A stretch of DNA of 20,409 nucleotides from Rhodospirillaceae bacterium (GCA_002722095.1 PBKG01000002.1:1-20409); one strand, 5' to 3'; positions 1 to 9,362 are shown, numbered from the stretch's first letter. Notes: a model not told the origin generated them from the letters alone. Made by a program: numbers and translations.

Positions 1-171
1 GCTCCAATGTCTCAAATTGCCTTGCTTATGCTAGGTGAAGGGCAAGCATATTATAATGATGAGCTCATTGATGGTAAAAAGGCAATGACGATTCGAGGTA
101 AAAATATAGCTGCCGAGTTTAAGTCAATTGTGGACGAGTACGTCGAATCTCATTATGCCCCCAAAATATAA
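1..171 (+). CDS. ispG: C-terminal fragment of probable IspG (4-hydroxy-3-methylbut-2-enyl diphosphate synthase)
   Basis: Only the last 56 codons are in the window; the frame is open from base 1 and ends at TAA 169-171. The tail carries an 'IDGKKAMTIRG' stretch followed by 'IAAEFKSIVDEYV', which resembles from memory the C-terminal segment of IspG (GcpE), the iron-sulfur enzyme of the MEP isoprenoid pathway, where an '(F/Y)IDGKK..TLRG' element precedes a terminal helix. The catalytic core and cluster cysteines lie outside the window, so the call rests on this short tail. The fragment is about 40% GC with about 35% GC at third codon positions, clearly lower than the genes after the tRNA. It has no functional link to the oxygenase cluster that I can see. 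Confidence 0.62.
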   Translation, partial: APMSQIALLMLGEGQAYYNDELIDGKKAMTIRGKNIAAEFKSIVDEYVESHYAPKI

Positions 172-252
172 ATCGACTATTCACTTGCTGGACACACCAA
201 GCCTAATTTTCTATAAGCGGATCCAGCTATCCAGACTATTGTCGAATCAGTT

Positions 253-328
<76 letters not shown>

Positions 329-480
329 CTTTCCCCCTAAATTATTATTTTAGAATGCGAATTTCCGTGAGTTGGGAAACTCCGGCGGATTCCCTCGCGG
401 ATCAAACACGTCATATGCTTGTTCGCCCTTCTGGGGCAGCCTATCATTGCCAGTGAAAGCAACTGGGGGAGGCGAGTGCG

Positions 481-1419
481 GTGCCGTTGGACAATCACGC
501 AAGCGAAATTCAGCTCGATACGATAACCATCCGGCCGATGGCGATGACGATCGGTGCCGAAATACACGGTATCGATCTCACCAAGCCGTTGAAGGACGCG
601 GCAGTCGAGGAAATCTGGCAGGCATTGGTCGATTGGAAGGTGGTGTTTTTTCGCGATCAATCGATGGACAACGACGCTTTCATCGCCATGTCCCGCCAAT
701 TCGGCGATTTGACTCCGGGCCATCACGTCTATGGCGGCCATAAGAAATGGAACGAGCTTTATTGGGTCGCGAAGGACCGCCGCAAGACCCGCGGCTCGGG
801 AGAGTTGCTCTATCTGCCCTGGCAGGGATGGCATACGGACGTAACGCCCGCAATCAATCCGCCGAAAGTTTCCATCCTCCGAGGCGAAATCGTCCCGCCC
901 TATGGCGGCGATACCATGTGGACCGATCTCAACGCGGCCTACGAAGCGTTGTCGCCGGTGATGCGCGAGTTCATCGACGGTTTGCGTGGGGTGCATTACT
1001 ACGCGCCAAAGGCCGGGATCAAACCCAACAAGGATTATCTCGATCAGATGAAGGACAATCTGATCATAACCGAACATCCGTTGGTGCGGGTGCATCCGGA
1101 ATCCGGCAAGCGGGTCCTCTATATCAGCCCCACATTCCTGCACGAGATCAAAGGCCTGAGCCCGACCGAAAGCACCGCTTTGCTCGATCTGTTGAAGACC
1201 CATGCGGTTCGGCCCGAATTCACTGTGCGCTTCAAGTGGGAGCCGGGCTCGATTGCCATGTGGGACAACCGTTCGACCGCCCATATGGCGCCGCGCGATA
1301 TCTGGGCAAGCGACTTCGACCGCGATTTTTACCGCACCACACTGGTTGGTGATGTGCCGGTCGGTGTTGACGGCGAAGAATCGACGGCGATCGAAGGCAA
1401 ACCGCTTGTCGCGGCGTGA
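481..1419 (+). CDS. TauD/TfdA-family Fe(II)/2-oxoglutarate dioxygenase (paralogue 1)
   Basis: This 312-residue protein is a cytoplasmic non-haem iron oxygenase that would couple decarboxylation of 2-oxoglutarate to hydroxylation of an organic substrate, often leading to C-S, C-N or C-O cleavage. The fold opens with 'IGAEIHGIDL' (about residues 25-34) and 'FFRDQ' (56-60). The iron-binding triad is visible as WHTD (H118, D120) and the distal 'WDNRSTAH' (H268); R285 in 'YRTTL' is the expected 2-oxoglutarate anchor. The GTG start is preceded by GGGGAGG at about 8 bases. Length is slightly above TauD (about 280) because of a short N-terminal lead and an acidic C-terminal tail. It begins a forward block with the FAD oxidoreductase 42 bases downstream. 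The substrate is not predictable. Confidence 0.93.
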   Translation: MPLDNHASEIQLDTITIRPMAMTIGAEIHGIDLTKPLKDAAVEEIWQALVDWKVVFFRDQSMDNDAFIAMSRQFGDLTPGHHVYGGHKKWNELYWVAKDRRKTRGSGELLYLPWQGWHTDVTPAINPPKVSILRGEIVPPYGGDTMWTDLNAAYEALSPVMREFIDGLRGVHYYAPKAGIKPNKDYLDQMKDNLIITEHPLVRVHPESGKRVLYISPTFLHEIKGLSPTESTALLDLLKTHAVRPEFTVRFKWEPGSIAMWDNRSTAHMAPRDIWASDFDRDFYRTTLVGDVPVGVDGEESTAIEGKPLVAA

Positions 1420-1461
1420 CCAAGCCCCGATTGGTGGTACGCAGCGGCCTAAATTAACCAA

Positions 1462-2820
1462 ATGTCGAATTCGAAAACCGATGTCGCGATTATTGGTGCC
1501 GGTATCGTTGGCATTTCGGTCGCGAGTTATCTGAAAAGAGCTGCGCCCGAACTCGGGGTGGCGCTGATCGACCGTGCCGCGCCAATGGCACTGACATCGG
1601 CCCAATCAGGCGAAAACTACCGAAATTGGTGGCCGCACCCGGTGATGAAACAGTTCACCGATCATTCGATCGATTTGATGGAAGATTGGGCACGCGAAAC
1701 CGATAACGCTATCCAGATGACCCGCCGCGGTTATCTGTTGGCGACGCGGACTGCAGATGCAGATGCACTAAAGTCGGAATTATTGGCTGGCTACCAAGCC
1801 GACGGCGAGGAAGAAATACGGCTCCACGAAACGCCTAGCACTTATGAACCGCCGATCAGTGCCGATTGGCGCCAGGCTCCCGACGGCGTCGATATGCTAT
1901 GCGGGTCGAGCTTCATCGCCAGCCAATTTCCGTGGATCGATCCGGAAGTCCAATCACTGGTCCATATCCGCCGGGCCGGTGCCATTTCCAGTCAGCAAAT
2001 GGGTCAGGCCATGCTCGATGAATTTCGCGCGGCCGGGGGAAACCGGATAATGGCCGAGGTCACAGGGATCGAGCGCTCGGCGGATTTTTTGCTCTCTCTA
2101 TCGTCGGACCGGTCACCGTTGCGGGCGGGGAAGATCGTCAATGCCGCCGGACCGTTTATCAACGAGATCGCAGCGATGCTCGACATCACTCTGCCGGTGA
2201 CGAACGTCTTGCAGCAGAAAATAGCATTCGAAGACGTGTCCGGTGCAATTCCTCGCGATATGCCGTTTGGTATCGATCTCGATCCGCAGGTGATCGATTG
2301 GTCCGACGAGGAAAAGAATTTGCTCGGCGGCGATGAGGGATTGGCGTGGCTCGCGGCCGAAATGCCGGGTGCGATCCATTGTCGGCCCGATGGCGGCGAG
2401 GGGGGGAAATGGGTCAAGCTGGGCTGGGCTTTCAATGAAGCCGAAGAGGCGCCAACGAATGAGCCCCGGCTGTTCGATCATTTTCCGGAGATCGTGTTGC
2501 GTGGGGCGGCGCGTCTGAGCCCGGCACTCAAACGCTATTACGGGCGGTTGCCGAAAAACCGTATCCATTACGGCGGCTACTACACCCAAACTGCAGAGAA
2601 TTGGCCATTGATCGGACCGATGGGGGTGGACGGCGCCTTCGTTGCCGGGGCGCTTTCGGGTTTCGGCACCATGGCGGCCTGTGCTGCCGGTGAACTGACG
2701 GCGGCATGGATATTGGAAAACAAAATGCCGGACTATGCCTCCGCGCTGTCGATGGCGCGTTACGAGGATGCCGAGTTGATGGCGGCCTTGCACGCGCAAA
2801 ATAGCCGTGGGATGCTTTGA
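1462..2820 (+). CDS. FAD-dependent oxidoreductase, DAO (amine/amino-acid oxidase) family
   Basis: The 452-residue protein starts with a Rossmann dinucleotide motif (GAGIVG, residues 12-17) followed by an acidic strand end (LIDR), typical of FAD-binding DAO-family enzymes such as sarcosine or glycine oxidases and dehydrogenases. Near the C-terminus is the second conserved FAD element, 'ENWPLIGPMG' then 'GFGTMAACAAGELTAAWI' (about residues 375-415). Such enzymes oxidise secondary or primary amines or 2-hydroxy acids to imines or oxo acids. The ATG at 1462 has only a weak ribosome site, so translation may depend on the upstream dioxygenase gene. It lies between two TauD-type genes, which suggests that an N-containing intermediate is oxidised in steps. 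No membrane segment or signal peptide is evident. Confidence 0.88.
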   Translation: MSNSKTDVAIIGAGIVGISVASYLKRAAPELGVALIDRAAPMALTSAQSGENYRNWWPHPVMKQFTDHSIDLMEDWARETDNAIQMTRRGYLLATRTADADALKSELLAGYQADGEEEIRLHETPSTYEPPISADWRQAPDGVDMLCGSSFIASQFPWIDPEVQSLVHIRRAGAISSQQMGQAMLDEFRAAGGNRIMAEVTGIERSADFLLSLSSDRSPLRAGKIVNAAGPFINEIAAMLDITLPVTNVLQQKIAFEDVSGAIPRDMPFGIDLDPQVIDWSDEEKNLLGGDEGLAWLAAEMPGAIHCRPDGGEGGKWVKLGWAFNEAEEAPTNEPRLFDHFPEIVLRGAARLSPALKRYYGRLPKNRIHYGGYYTQTAENWPLIGPMGVDGAFVAGALSGFGTMAACAAGELTAAWILENKMPDYASALSMARYEDAELMAALHAQNSRGML

Positions 2821-2848
2821 GTTCGATGGGAGCTTAAGGGAGGCGATT

Positions 2849-3733
2849 ATGCAAATTACACCGCTCGGCAAAAATACCGGCGCGGAAGTTACCGGCCTAG
2901 ACCTCAAGCAACGGCCGGATGCGGAAACCGTCGCCAAGCTGCGTGATGCGCTGACGCGGCATATTGCGCTTGTCTTTCGTGACCAGGAGCTGACGCCGCC
3001 CGAATATGCAAAAGCTGTGGAGATATTCGGCGAGCCGATGAGAGGCCAATATGCGGCCGAATATGCCATCGAGGGCACGTCGATGGTCACCAATGTCTCC
3101 AATCAGCATCGCGACAAGCAGGGCAAACGGGTGATGCACGGCCGGATTTGGCACTCGGATCAGACCCATAGGAAATACCCGCCGAATTACACCGCACTTT
3201 ACGGTGTCACCGTGCCCGATGAAGGGGGCGACACGGGGATTCTCAATACCCGTGATGGGTACGAATCGCTGCCCGAGAATCTCAAAAATCAGCTCGACAC
3301 CATGGTGATGCATAATCTGGTGACTTCGGGCCGGGCTCGGCTCGCGGAATCGACCAAGAACTTCATTCTTTCGAAGGAGGAACTCGCTCGCCAAGCGCGT
3401 TCGCATCCGTTGGTGCGTGAGCACCCGGAAGCCGGCACCAAGGCGATCTATTTCCACGCGATCAAGATCGACCATATCGATGATATGACTCCGGAAGAGA
3501 CCCGGGATTTCATTCAGGAGTTACTCGATAAGATCGAGACGCCGGAGTTTCTTTATCGCCATAAGTGGCGCAAGAACGATCTTCTGATTTGGGATAACCG
3601 CTCGGCCCTGCACCAGGCTTTCTTCGATTACGATTTGAGTCAGGAACGGCTGTTGCAGCGCATAATCCTGAAGGGCGAACCGCCTTACGGGCCCGCGATG
3701 TCGAAGGAAGAGGCGGCCGCAGCAGCAGAATAA
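2849..3733 (+). CDS. TauD/TfdA-family Fe(II)/2-oxoglutarate dioxygenase (paralogue 2)
   Basis: I place the start at ATG 2849 (294 residues) because AAGGGAGG lies 6 bases upstream and the protein then opens in the normal family way with 'TGAEVTGLDL'. An in-frame ATG at 2807 would overlap the preceding gene and adds 14 unrelated residues. Iron ligands are H102 and D104 (WHSD) and H255 (WDNRSALH); R271 in 'LQRIIL' is the expected 2-oxoglutarate-binding residue. The 'EGGDTGILN' segment after the first motif is the usual loop before the long helical insert. It ends in an alanine/glutamate-rich tail. It is the last gene of the forward block and converges on the cupin gene 24 bases away. Confidence 0.93.
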   Translation: MQITPLGKNTGAEVTGLDLKQRPDAETVAKLRDALTRHIALVFRDQELTPPEYAKAVEIFGEPMRGQYAAEYAIEGTSMVTNVSNQHRDKQGKRVMHGRIWHSDQTHRKYPPNYTALYGVTVPDEGGDTGILNTRDGYESLPENLKNQLDTMVMHNLVTSGRARLAESTKNFILSKEELARQARSHPLVREHPEAGTKAIYFHAIKIDHIDDMTPEETRDFIQELLDKIETPEFLYRHKWRKNDLLIWDNRSALHQAFFDYDLSQERLLQRIILKGEPPYGPAMSKEEAAAAAE

Positions 3734-3757
3734 GTGCGGCGGCGCACCGAATCCCGT

Positions 3758-4162
3758 TTAACTGTCTGTCGTCCCCGGAAACGTCTTCTCGCGTTCTTCC
3801 GCGTCTTCGGCCTTGTTGTAATCTTCATCGAGATGGCCGGTATCGCCCGGCGGACTTTTGACCGTGAAGAAGGTCGCAGGACCGTTGATGGCACGGCTCC
3901 GATGCTTGGTGTTACGCGGGATATGGATCATGTCGCCGGCTTTGACGATGCGCTCGTCGTCATCGAGGATGTAATGCAGCTCACCTGACAAGATATAGGT
4001 GAATTGCTCTTCATTCGGGTGCGAATGCAGCGGCGGGCCGGACCCTTCGGGTTTGGTCACCACGCCGGCCTTCATAAATTCGCCCGCCACCTGCTGAATG
4101 CTTTGATGCGGATTGGCCTTGCCCTGATGGGTCTCCATCTCTTTCGGGTAGTAGTAGGGCAT
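3758..4162 (-). CDS. Small single-domain cupin protein
   Basis: The 134-residue protein is a minimal cupin. Motif 1 is 'HSHPNEEQFTYILSGE' with metal ligands H46, H48 and E51 or E52; motif 2 is 'HIPRNTKHRSRAI' with H87. Such small cupins bind a metal and act as dioxygenases, isomerases or ligand-sensing proteins; which one applies here cannot be read from the sequence. The start has AAAAGGAG 8 bases upstream. The C-terminal 30 residues are highly charged (acidic and Lys-rich) and look like a flexible tail. It lies 93 bases downstream of TauD paralogue 3 on the same strand and is probably co-transcribed, which suggests it handles the product of that oxygenase. Confidence 0.88.
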   Translation of the reverse strand: MPYYYPKEMETHQGKANPHQSIQQVAGEFMKAGVVTKPEGSGPPLHSHPNEEQFTYILSGELHYILDDDERIVKAGDMIHIPRNTKHRSRAINGPATFFTVKSPPGDTGHLDEDYNKAEDAEEREKTFPGTTDS

Positions 4163-4208
4163 CTGCGTTTCTCCTTTTCGCCTCGATAAAGGTCTGCTGC
4201 ACCTGAGT

Positions 4209-4218
4209 GTAAATTTAC
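4209..4218. promoter_or_regulatory. 10-bp perfect palindrome between TauD-3 and cupin genes
   Basis: GTAAATTTAC is self-complementary and lies in the 93-base gap between the oxygenase stop and the cupin start. It could be an operator or part of a secondary promoter for the cupin gene. A 10-bp AT-rich palindrome can also occur by chance. Confidence 0.2.
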
Positions 4219-4255
4219 GCCGTTCGGTCGCGCGATTATAGGGGTATTTCGCGGT

Positions 4256-5095
4256 TTAGACGGGAATCGCCTGGTCTGCGGCCGGCAGGATAGTGGTTCT
4301 TTTCATGATCCGTTCGGCGGCCGGATCGAATGCGCCGCGCCGATGCATGGTGGAGGCATTGTCCCACATCAACGCATCGCCCAGGCGCCATTCATGATCG
4401 TAGATAAATTGCGGATTCAGGCAGTGCGCGTAGAGCTGGTCCAGGTAGGCATGCCCCTCGTCCTCTCCCATCCCATCTATGCCGGCGGTCATTCCGGGAT
4501 CCGCATAGATTGCCTTTCGGCCCGTTGTCGGGTGGGTGCGCACCAGCGGGTGGGTAACGTCGGGTGTTCGATTTTTCTGCTTTTCGTTGGTCGGCTCGCT
4601 CCATTTGCGATTGAAATATTCGTAGGAGTGGACCGCGCGCACCCCATCGAGCTCGCGCTTCTTCTCGTCGGAAAGAGCGTCATAGGCGCCGGCAAGATCG
4701 CAGAACTCCGTGTTGCCGCCGCTTGGTGGGATTTTGACACTGTAGAGCAGGGAGCCTACCGCCGGGCGAGGTAGATATATCTGATCGTGATGCCAGCCGA
4801 CTTCGTGGTCGGAGAGAATACCGATTGGCTCACCGTTTTCTTTGACGTTGGAGATGATGAGTAATTCCGGATGATCTTTCGACAGATATTCCTCGCGCAC
4901 ATGGATTTCCAATTCCCCGAAAAGCCGGCTGAACGCCACCACGTCCGCCTCTTCCAGCGCCTGATCGCGAAACAGGATGACGCCGTTTTCCGCCCATATC
5001 CGGTGGAGTTTGGCGACGGTCTCCGAATCCAAGTCGCCGGACATGTCGATGCCGCGTACTTCGGCGCCGAAATTTTCCAGCTGGACAACTTCCAT
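4256..5095 (-). CDS. TauD/TfdA-family Fe(II)/2-oxoglutarate dioxygenase (paralogue 3)
   Basis: The frame stays open far upstream over the GMC gene, but the real start is ATG at 5095 (279 residues): GGGAGGTAG lies just upstream and the product then begins with the family-typical 'FGAEVRGIDMS'. Iron ligands are H102 and D104 in WHHD and H251 in 'WDNASTMH'; R266 in 'MKRTTI' should bind 2-oxoglutarate. 'SGGNTEF' (about 126-132) is the conserved loop following motif 1. It is the closest in style to TauD paralogue 4 ('STMHRRGAFDPA' against 'CVMHRRDAFDPA'), so these two may be older duplicates. It is divergent from the GMC gene (84-base shared upstream region) and leads a two-gene unit with the cupin. 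Confidence 0.93.
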   Translation of the reverse strand: MEVVQLENFGAEVRGIDMSGDLDSETVAKLHRIWAENGVILFRDQALEEADVVAFSRLFGELEIHVREEYLSKDHPELLIISNVKENGEPIGILSDHEVGWHHDQIYLPRPAVGSLLYSVKIPPSGGNTEFCDLAGAYDALSDEKKRELDGVRAVHSYEYFNRKWSEPTNEKQKNRTPDVTHPLVRTHPTTGRKAIYADPGMTAGIDGMGEDEGHAYLDQLYAHCLNPQFIYDHEWRLGDALMWDNASTMHRRGAFDPAAERIMKRTTILPAADQAIPV

Positions 5096-5179
5096 GGGTG
5101 CTACCTCCCTCGGTGGCGATATAGACGATAGATTGCTATCACGTAAAGGCAAGCCGAATAATAGGCCGGGGGAGAACGC
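5096..5179. promoter_or_regulatory. Divergent intergenic region TauD-3 / GMC oxidoreductase
   Basis: These 84 bases separate two genes transcribed away from each other, so they must hold both promoters. The ribosome sites are clear at both ends (GGGAGG towards the reverse gene, GGGGGAG before the forward ATG). An AT-richer core at about 5115-5165 is the probable promoter zone, but no convincing -35/-10 pair or operator stands out. Confidence 0.45.
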
Positions 5180-6772
5180 ATGGAATTCGATTTCGTCATC
5201 GTGGGCGGAGGCTCCGCCGGCTGTACGCTTGCCAATCGGCTGACCGCCGACGGCCGCCATACGGTCTGCCTTTTGGAGGCGGGCGGGTCCGATCTTAATC
5301 CCTGGATTCACGTACCTGTCGGTTTCATCAAGACAATGTCCAACCCGTCGGTGAACTGGCTGTTCGAGACCACGCCGCAGGAAGGCACCGGCAACCGTAA
5401 GATTCCGATCCCGCGCGGCAAGGTGATCGGCGGTTCGAGTTCGATTAACGGCATGCTCTACGTGCGTGGCCAGCCCAGGGATTACGATGTGTGGGCTCAA
5501 TCGGGCTGTACCGGCTGGTCCTATTCGGACGTGTTGCCTTATTTCAAGCGCTCGGAAAACCGTGAGGCCGGTGGCGACGATTTCCATGGCGAGGGTGGCC
5601 CGCTCAACGTCGCGGAGACCCGCAGCCGTTACGATATCCTGGACAAGGTGATCGAGGCTGGTGGGTCCATGGGTTATCCGGTGGAGCACGACTACAATTC
5701 GGACCAGCAGGCGGGGTTTTTCTATTACCAACTCACGCAGAAGAACGGCCGCCGTTTCAGTGCCAAGCATGCCTATCTCGAACCTGCGTTGAAACGGCCC
5801 AATCTTGCGGTCGAAAAGCGCGCTTTTGCGAAAAAGATTCTGCTCGAAGACGGCAAGGCGAGCGGTGTCGTTTTCGAAAAATCGGGCCAAGAGCATACGG
5901 TCACGGCCCGCCGTGAAGTGATCCTCGCCGCCGGTGCGGTGCAATCGCCGCAATTGCTCGAACTGTCCGGCGTTGGCCAGGGGGAACGCTTACAGAACCT
6001 TGGTATCGAGGTTGGGCGCGATCTGCCGGGTGTCGGCGAAAATTTGCAGGATCACTATATCGCGCGGCTCTCCTGGCGGCTGGCTGACGGTGTTCGGTCG
6101 ATTAATCAGCTGACCCGAGGTGTACGGCTCGTTGGCGAAGTGCTGAAATACGGGTTCCTGCGAAAAGGGGCATTGGCGCAGGCCGCAGGTATTATCGGCG
6201 GGTTCGTCAAAAGCCGGCCCGAACTCGATGACGCGGATATTCAGTTCCATATGGCGCACGCTACCTTTCGCGATCCCCACAAGCGCATCTTCGATCCGTT
6301 TCCCGGTTTGACCATCGGACCGTGCCAGCTTCGTCCCGAAAGCCGGGGCCATATCCACGCTGTCTCACCGGACATCTCGGACAAGCCGGAAATTCTGCCA
6401 AACTTTTTGTCGGACCCGATGGATCAGGAAGTCTTGGTGGCGGGAATGCGTTTCGCCCGCGCCATGACCGAGACCGATGTCTTGAAACCCCATGTGGTTC
6501 ACGAGTTGGCGCCCGGCGAAAAAGCCGAAAGCGACGAAGATTTGCTGGACCACGCCCGGAATACCGGCGCGACCCTCTATCACCCGGTCGGGACCTGCAA
6601 GATGGGGACGGACGATATGGCCGTGGTCGATCCGGAATTGAAGGTGCGCGGTCTGGAAAGCCTTCGCGTGGTGGATGCCTCAGTAATGCCGCGGCTCTGC
6701 AGCGGCAACACGAACGCACCGACGATCATGATCGCCGAAAAGGCGGCGGATATGATTTTGGCGAACGCCTAA
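5180..6772 (+). CDS. GMC-family FAD oxidoreductase (choline dehydrogenase-like)
   Basis: The 530-residue protein has the N-terminal FAD motif '[14 protein letters not shown]' (GGGSAG at 9-14), the GMC signature '[20 protein letters not shown]' (about 78-97), the second signature '[13 protein letters not shown]', and the C-terminal catalytic region with H468 ([11 protein letters not shown]) and N512 in '[17 protein letters not shown]'. This is a full-length member of the group that includes choline and alcohol dehydrogenases, oxidising a primary alcohol to the aldehyde and often further. No signal peptide is seen. The start is fixed by GGGGGAG about 7 bases upstream. It overlaps the convergent lyase-like gene by four bases at the stops. 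It probably oxidises an alcohol released or created by the neighbouring oxygenases; the substrate is unknown and 'betA' would be over-reading. Confidence 0.92.
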   Translation: MEFDFVIVGGGSAGCTLANRLTADGRHTVCLLEAGGSDLNPWIHVPVGFIKTMSNPSVNWLFETTPQEGTGNRKIPIPRGKVIGGSSSINGMLYVRGQPRDYDVWAQSGCTGWSYSDVLPYFKRSENREAGGDDFHGEGGPLNVAETRSRYDILDKVIEAGGSMGYPVEHDYNSDQQAGFFYYQLTQKNGRRFSAKHAYLEPALKRPNLAVEKRAFAKKILLEDGKASGVVFEKSGQEHTVTARREVILAAGAVQSPQLLELSGVGQGERLQNLGIEVGRDLPGVGENLQDHYIARLSWRLADGVRSINQLTRGVRLVGEVLKYGFLRKGALAQAAGIIGGFVKSRPELDDADIQFHMAHATFRDPHKRIFDPFPGLTIGPCQLRPESRGHIHAVSPDISDKPEILPNFLSDPMDQEVLVAGMRFARAMTETDVLKPHVVHELAPGEKAESDEDLLDHARNTGATLYHPVGTCKMGTDDMAVVDPELKVRGLESLRVVDASVMPRLCSGNTNAPTIMIAEKAADMILANA

Positions 6773-8256
6773 CGCATCGCCGCTTTCAACTTATCGAACG
6801 CCGTATCCCGCTTCTTTTCCGCCCGCTCTACGCCGCGCGCTAGCGCCTTCAACGTCTTCGTATCCCCTGTGCACGCGGCCTTCGCCGCCTTGATATGGTC
6901 GCGAACACGATCCGGGGCGGTGCCGCCTCGGTAGCGGCGACCTTCCACGCCGGTCCACGCGTCGAGGGTGTGTTTGAGTGCGTCTTCGGTGAGGCCGATC
7001 TTCTTGCCCGTATGCTCAATCGCAGCATCCTCGACCATGTCGACGGTGATGTCGGCGGGGGGCAGGCCTTTGTCGACGACCTCTTGGGCGATGACCGAGA
7101 GGATTTGATGGGCGACGCGGAAGGACATCCCCTTTTCATTGACCAGGTAGGCGATCAGCGTGGTCGCTTGGACCCAATGGGCCTGGGCTTTCTCCGCCAT
7201 TCGCTTCTTGTTGACCTCGATTTCGTCGAGGCAGTCCACCAATGCTTCGATGGCCGCTCCTGACTCGTCACAGCAGGTCCAGAACTCCGCCGGAAGCATG
7301 GTAGCGGCCTCGAGCTGATCGGAGGCGGTTTTGAGGACTGAGAGCATTTCCATCAACCGGCCCGTAATCAACCCACTGGTGCCGTTCACAAATTCGAGCA
7401 CATAGGGGATGCGCATTTGCGGTGCGATGGACGAGGTGATCGAATGTCGGCCGGGTAAGCGAATGAAATTGAATTCCTGGCTGTGCCAGATCAAGAAGTC
7501 GAGTGCGAGCCGTCCAAGCGTGTTGTGCATCAGGGCGAGCGCCATGTAGGCGTCGACCGCATAATCGTAATTTCGGATCGAATCGCGGGAGTTCCACATT
7601 TCCGTCTCGAAGCCGAGCAGGTCGTCGAGGCGCTCGATGTCCAGATCGAATTCGACGCCGTATCCACCGCCGGTACAGACCGAACTAATGTTGGCGTTTT
7701 CGTAAGCGTTCTTCAGACGGCCGAAATCCCGTGCCAACGGTTCGACAAACGACATGATGTAAAACCCGAACGTACCGGGTTCGATATGCTGGATATAGGA
7801 ATAGCCAGGCATCAGCGTTTTCAGGTGTTTGCCTGCGAGGCGGATCATCGCGCGCCGAAGCGCTAGGTTGGAATCCATGATTTCCAGCAGTTTTTGGCGA
7901 AAAGCGATGCGGGTTGCAACGACGCGAATGGTCGGGCTCGAACGGCCGAGGTGAATCCAGCCAGCCGCATCCTCGCCGCATTTCTGGCGAAGATAATCTT
8001 CGCCGCCGTGAATTACGTTCCATAGCGCCTCACGCTCTGCGACGACGCCTTTTCGTTCCATGCCGGCGATGGCCTTGGTTAACTTTTTGATCGCGGTTTT
8101 GGGTGCGCGGCCCGATTCCGCGACCATGATCAACTGCGCCTTGTCGTAGGCGTGGAGTGCTTCCAGCATCTCCGGGCGGCGGAGAATATCCGCGTAATAG
8201 TGTTTCAATAGGTCGCTGGCGCTGTCGCCCAGACGCTTCTTCCATAAGAAGCTCAT
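6769..8256 (-). CDS. Argininosuccinate lyase/fumarase-superfamily protein with altered active site
   Basis: The 495-residue protein keeps the ArgH architecture: '[13 protein letters not shown]' (about 100-111) matches the 'GRSRND' block, '[20 protein letters not shown]' (151-170) matches the 'GYTHLQ.AQPI' helix, and '[17 protein letters not shown]' (272-288) matches the 'GSS.MPQK.NPD' signature. These enzymes cleave C-N or C-O bonds to release fumarate. Differences are marked: the catalytic histidine of the THLQ block is Y154, and in the signature the usual Met, Lys and Asn are A278, M281 and I283, although S275 and S276 remain. The N-terminal 'LWGGRF' is replaced by 'LWKKRLG'. It may act on a different aminocarboxylate or lack lyase activity. 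The start has GGGAGG about 8 bases upstream. It lies 89 bases downstream of TauD paralogue 4 on the same strand. Confidence 0.83.
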   Translation of the reverse strand: MSFLWKKRLGDSASDLLKHYYADILRRPEMLEALHAYDKAQLIMVAESGRAPKTAIKKLTKAIAGMERKGVVAEREALWNVIHGGEDYLRQKCGEDAAGWIHLGRSSPTIRVVATRIAFRQKLLEIMDSNLALRRAMIRLAGKHLKTLMPGYSYIQHIEPGTFGFYIMSFVEPLARDFGRLKNAYENANISSVCTGGGYGVEFDLDIERLDDLLGFETEMWNSRDSIRNYDYAVDAYMALALMHNTLGRLALDFLIWHSQEFNFIRLPGRHSITSSIAPQMRIPYVLEFVNGTSGLITGRLMEMLSVLKTASDQLEAATMLPAEFWTCCDESGAAIEALVDCLDEIEVNKKRMAEKAQAHWVQATTLIAYLVNEKGMSFRVAHQILSVIAQEVVDKGLPPADITVDMVEDAAIEHTGKKIGLTEDALKHTLDAWTGVEGRRYRGGTAPDRVRDHIKAAKAACTGDTKTLKALARGVERAEKKRDTAFDKLKAAMR

Positions 8257-8345
8257 GGCAGATCCTCCCGGAGAGTGGGTTTCGTTAGGTTCGGTTGTAG
8301 GCGGAAGGCCGTCTTACGGCAACGGGGCGGCATCAACGGGACTGG

Positions 8346-9227
8346 TTAAGTGACCAAGTCGCCTTTGAGTTGGGTGCGGTGCATGATCCGTCGTGTGGCG
8401 GGGTCGAAGGCATCGCGCCGATGCATGACGCAGCGATTGTCCCAGAGCACCATGTCGCCGAGTTTCCAAACCTGCTGCCAGCAAAATTCGGGCTGCATGA
8501 TATGCGCCCAGATGGCATCGAGGATTTCCTCGCTTTCCTCCACTTCCATACTTTCGATATAGGCGTGGATACGGCGTCCGAGGAACAGGCATCTACGGCC
8601 TGTTTCCGGATGCACACGAATGATCGGATGCGATGGCCCTTGCCAGTCGCGGACATCGCCGGAGGTGGGAATTTTGTCTTCCATACCCTTGCGTACGCCG
8701 CCGCTGGAGAGCGTCACGTTTTCGTGGCGCAGTAGTTTGCCTTCGATACGCTCGACGATGGCCGGATCGAGCGTCTCCAGCGCCGTGTACATGCAGAGAA
8801 ATTCCGTATCACCTCCGGTGCCTGCTGGAGGTAGTTCCAGCGCATGCAGCATGCTCGCGGTGGGGGGTTTTTCGATATAGGACATGTCCGTGTGCCACAT
8901 GCATTCGCCGTCACCGAGGGTGCCGATGGGCTCGCCGGTCTTTTCGTCGAGCACATTGCTGATAACACCGATTTCTGGGTGATTTTCGACCAGTTCCTCG
9001 CCGGTGCAAAGTGCGCGGGGGGATAGCTCGGGATCTCCCAAGAACTTGGTGAAGCGCACCTGTTCCGCATCACCGAAGTCCAGTCCTCGAAAGCGTAAAA
9101 CCAGATGCTCGAGCCAAGCGGACCGAATACGCGTCGCGTCGTCCTCATCCATTTTGTGGATGTCAAAATCAATGATGTCGGCGCCGAGCGCCTTGCCGGT
9201 CGGGATAATGCCGAACTGCTGGCCCAT
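8346..9227 (-). CDS. TauD/TfdA-family Fe(II)/2-oxoglutarate dioxygenase (paralogue 4)
   Basis: The start is taken at ATG 9227 (293 residues), preceded by GAGGAG at 8 bases; an in-frame ATG 36 bases upstream lacks such a site. The product opens 'GKALGADIIDFDI'. Iron ligands are H112 and D114 (WHTD) and H269 (WDNRCVMH); R284 in 'MHRTQL' is the predicted 2-oxoglutarate-binding residue. 'GTGGDTEFL' (136-144) and 'HPETGRRCLFLG' (206-217) are the standard TauD loops. It resembles paralogue 3 in the distal motif. Followed 89 bases later by the lyase-like gene, it suggests hydroxylation and C-N cleavage working on one compound. Confidence 0.93.
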   Translation of the reverse strand: MGQQFGIIPTGKALGADIIDFDIHKMDEDDATRIRSAWLEHLVLRFRGLDFGDAEQVRFTKFLGDPELSPRALCTGEELVENHPEIGVISNVLDEKTGEPIGTLGDGECMWHTDMSYIEKPPTASMLHALELPPAGTGGDTEFLCMYTALETLDPAIVERIEGKLLRHENVTLSSGGVRKGMEDKIPTSGDVRDWQGPSHPIIRVHPETGRRCLFLGRRIHAYIESMEVEESEEILDAIWAHIMQPEFCWQQVWKLGDMVLWDNRCVMHRRDAFDPATRRIMHRTQLKGDLVT

Positions 9228-9345
9228 GCGATTTCTCCTCACTCGATGGAAAGAGTAGCGCAATTGGCCGGTTGCAAAAAGGCGATATGTTGGGCAATGG
9301 CGAAGGCCATCTCGATGGTGGTAATCTTCAAAGAGAGTAAAGATA

Positions 9346-9362
9346 AATGCCTATGTGGCATT
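9346..9362. promoter_or_regulatory. Inverted repeat in divergent region TauD-4 / 2OG oxygenase
   Basis: AATGCC and GGCATT form a perfect 6-bp inverted repeat with a 5-base spacer, about 80 bases before the forward gene and about 120 before the reverse gene. It could be a small operator in the 214-base divergent region 9228-9441, which otherwise shows no recognisable element. A repeat of this length may be due to chance. Confidence 0.22.

Noticed and set aside
337..1605. A 422-codon open frame on the reverse strand over the first dioxygenase gene
   Set aside because: It is antisense to a protein with all TauD motifs, has no domain of its own and no ribosome site. High GC coding DNA often leaves the opposite strand open.
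5096..5953. Upstream extension of TauD paralogue 3 to a 565-residue protein
   Set aside because: The extra 286 residues lie antisense to the GMC oxidoreductase and look like noise; the start at 5095 has a good ribosome site and gives the normal family length.
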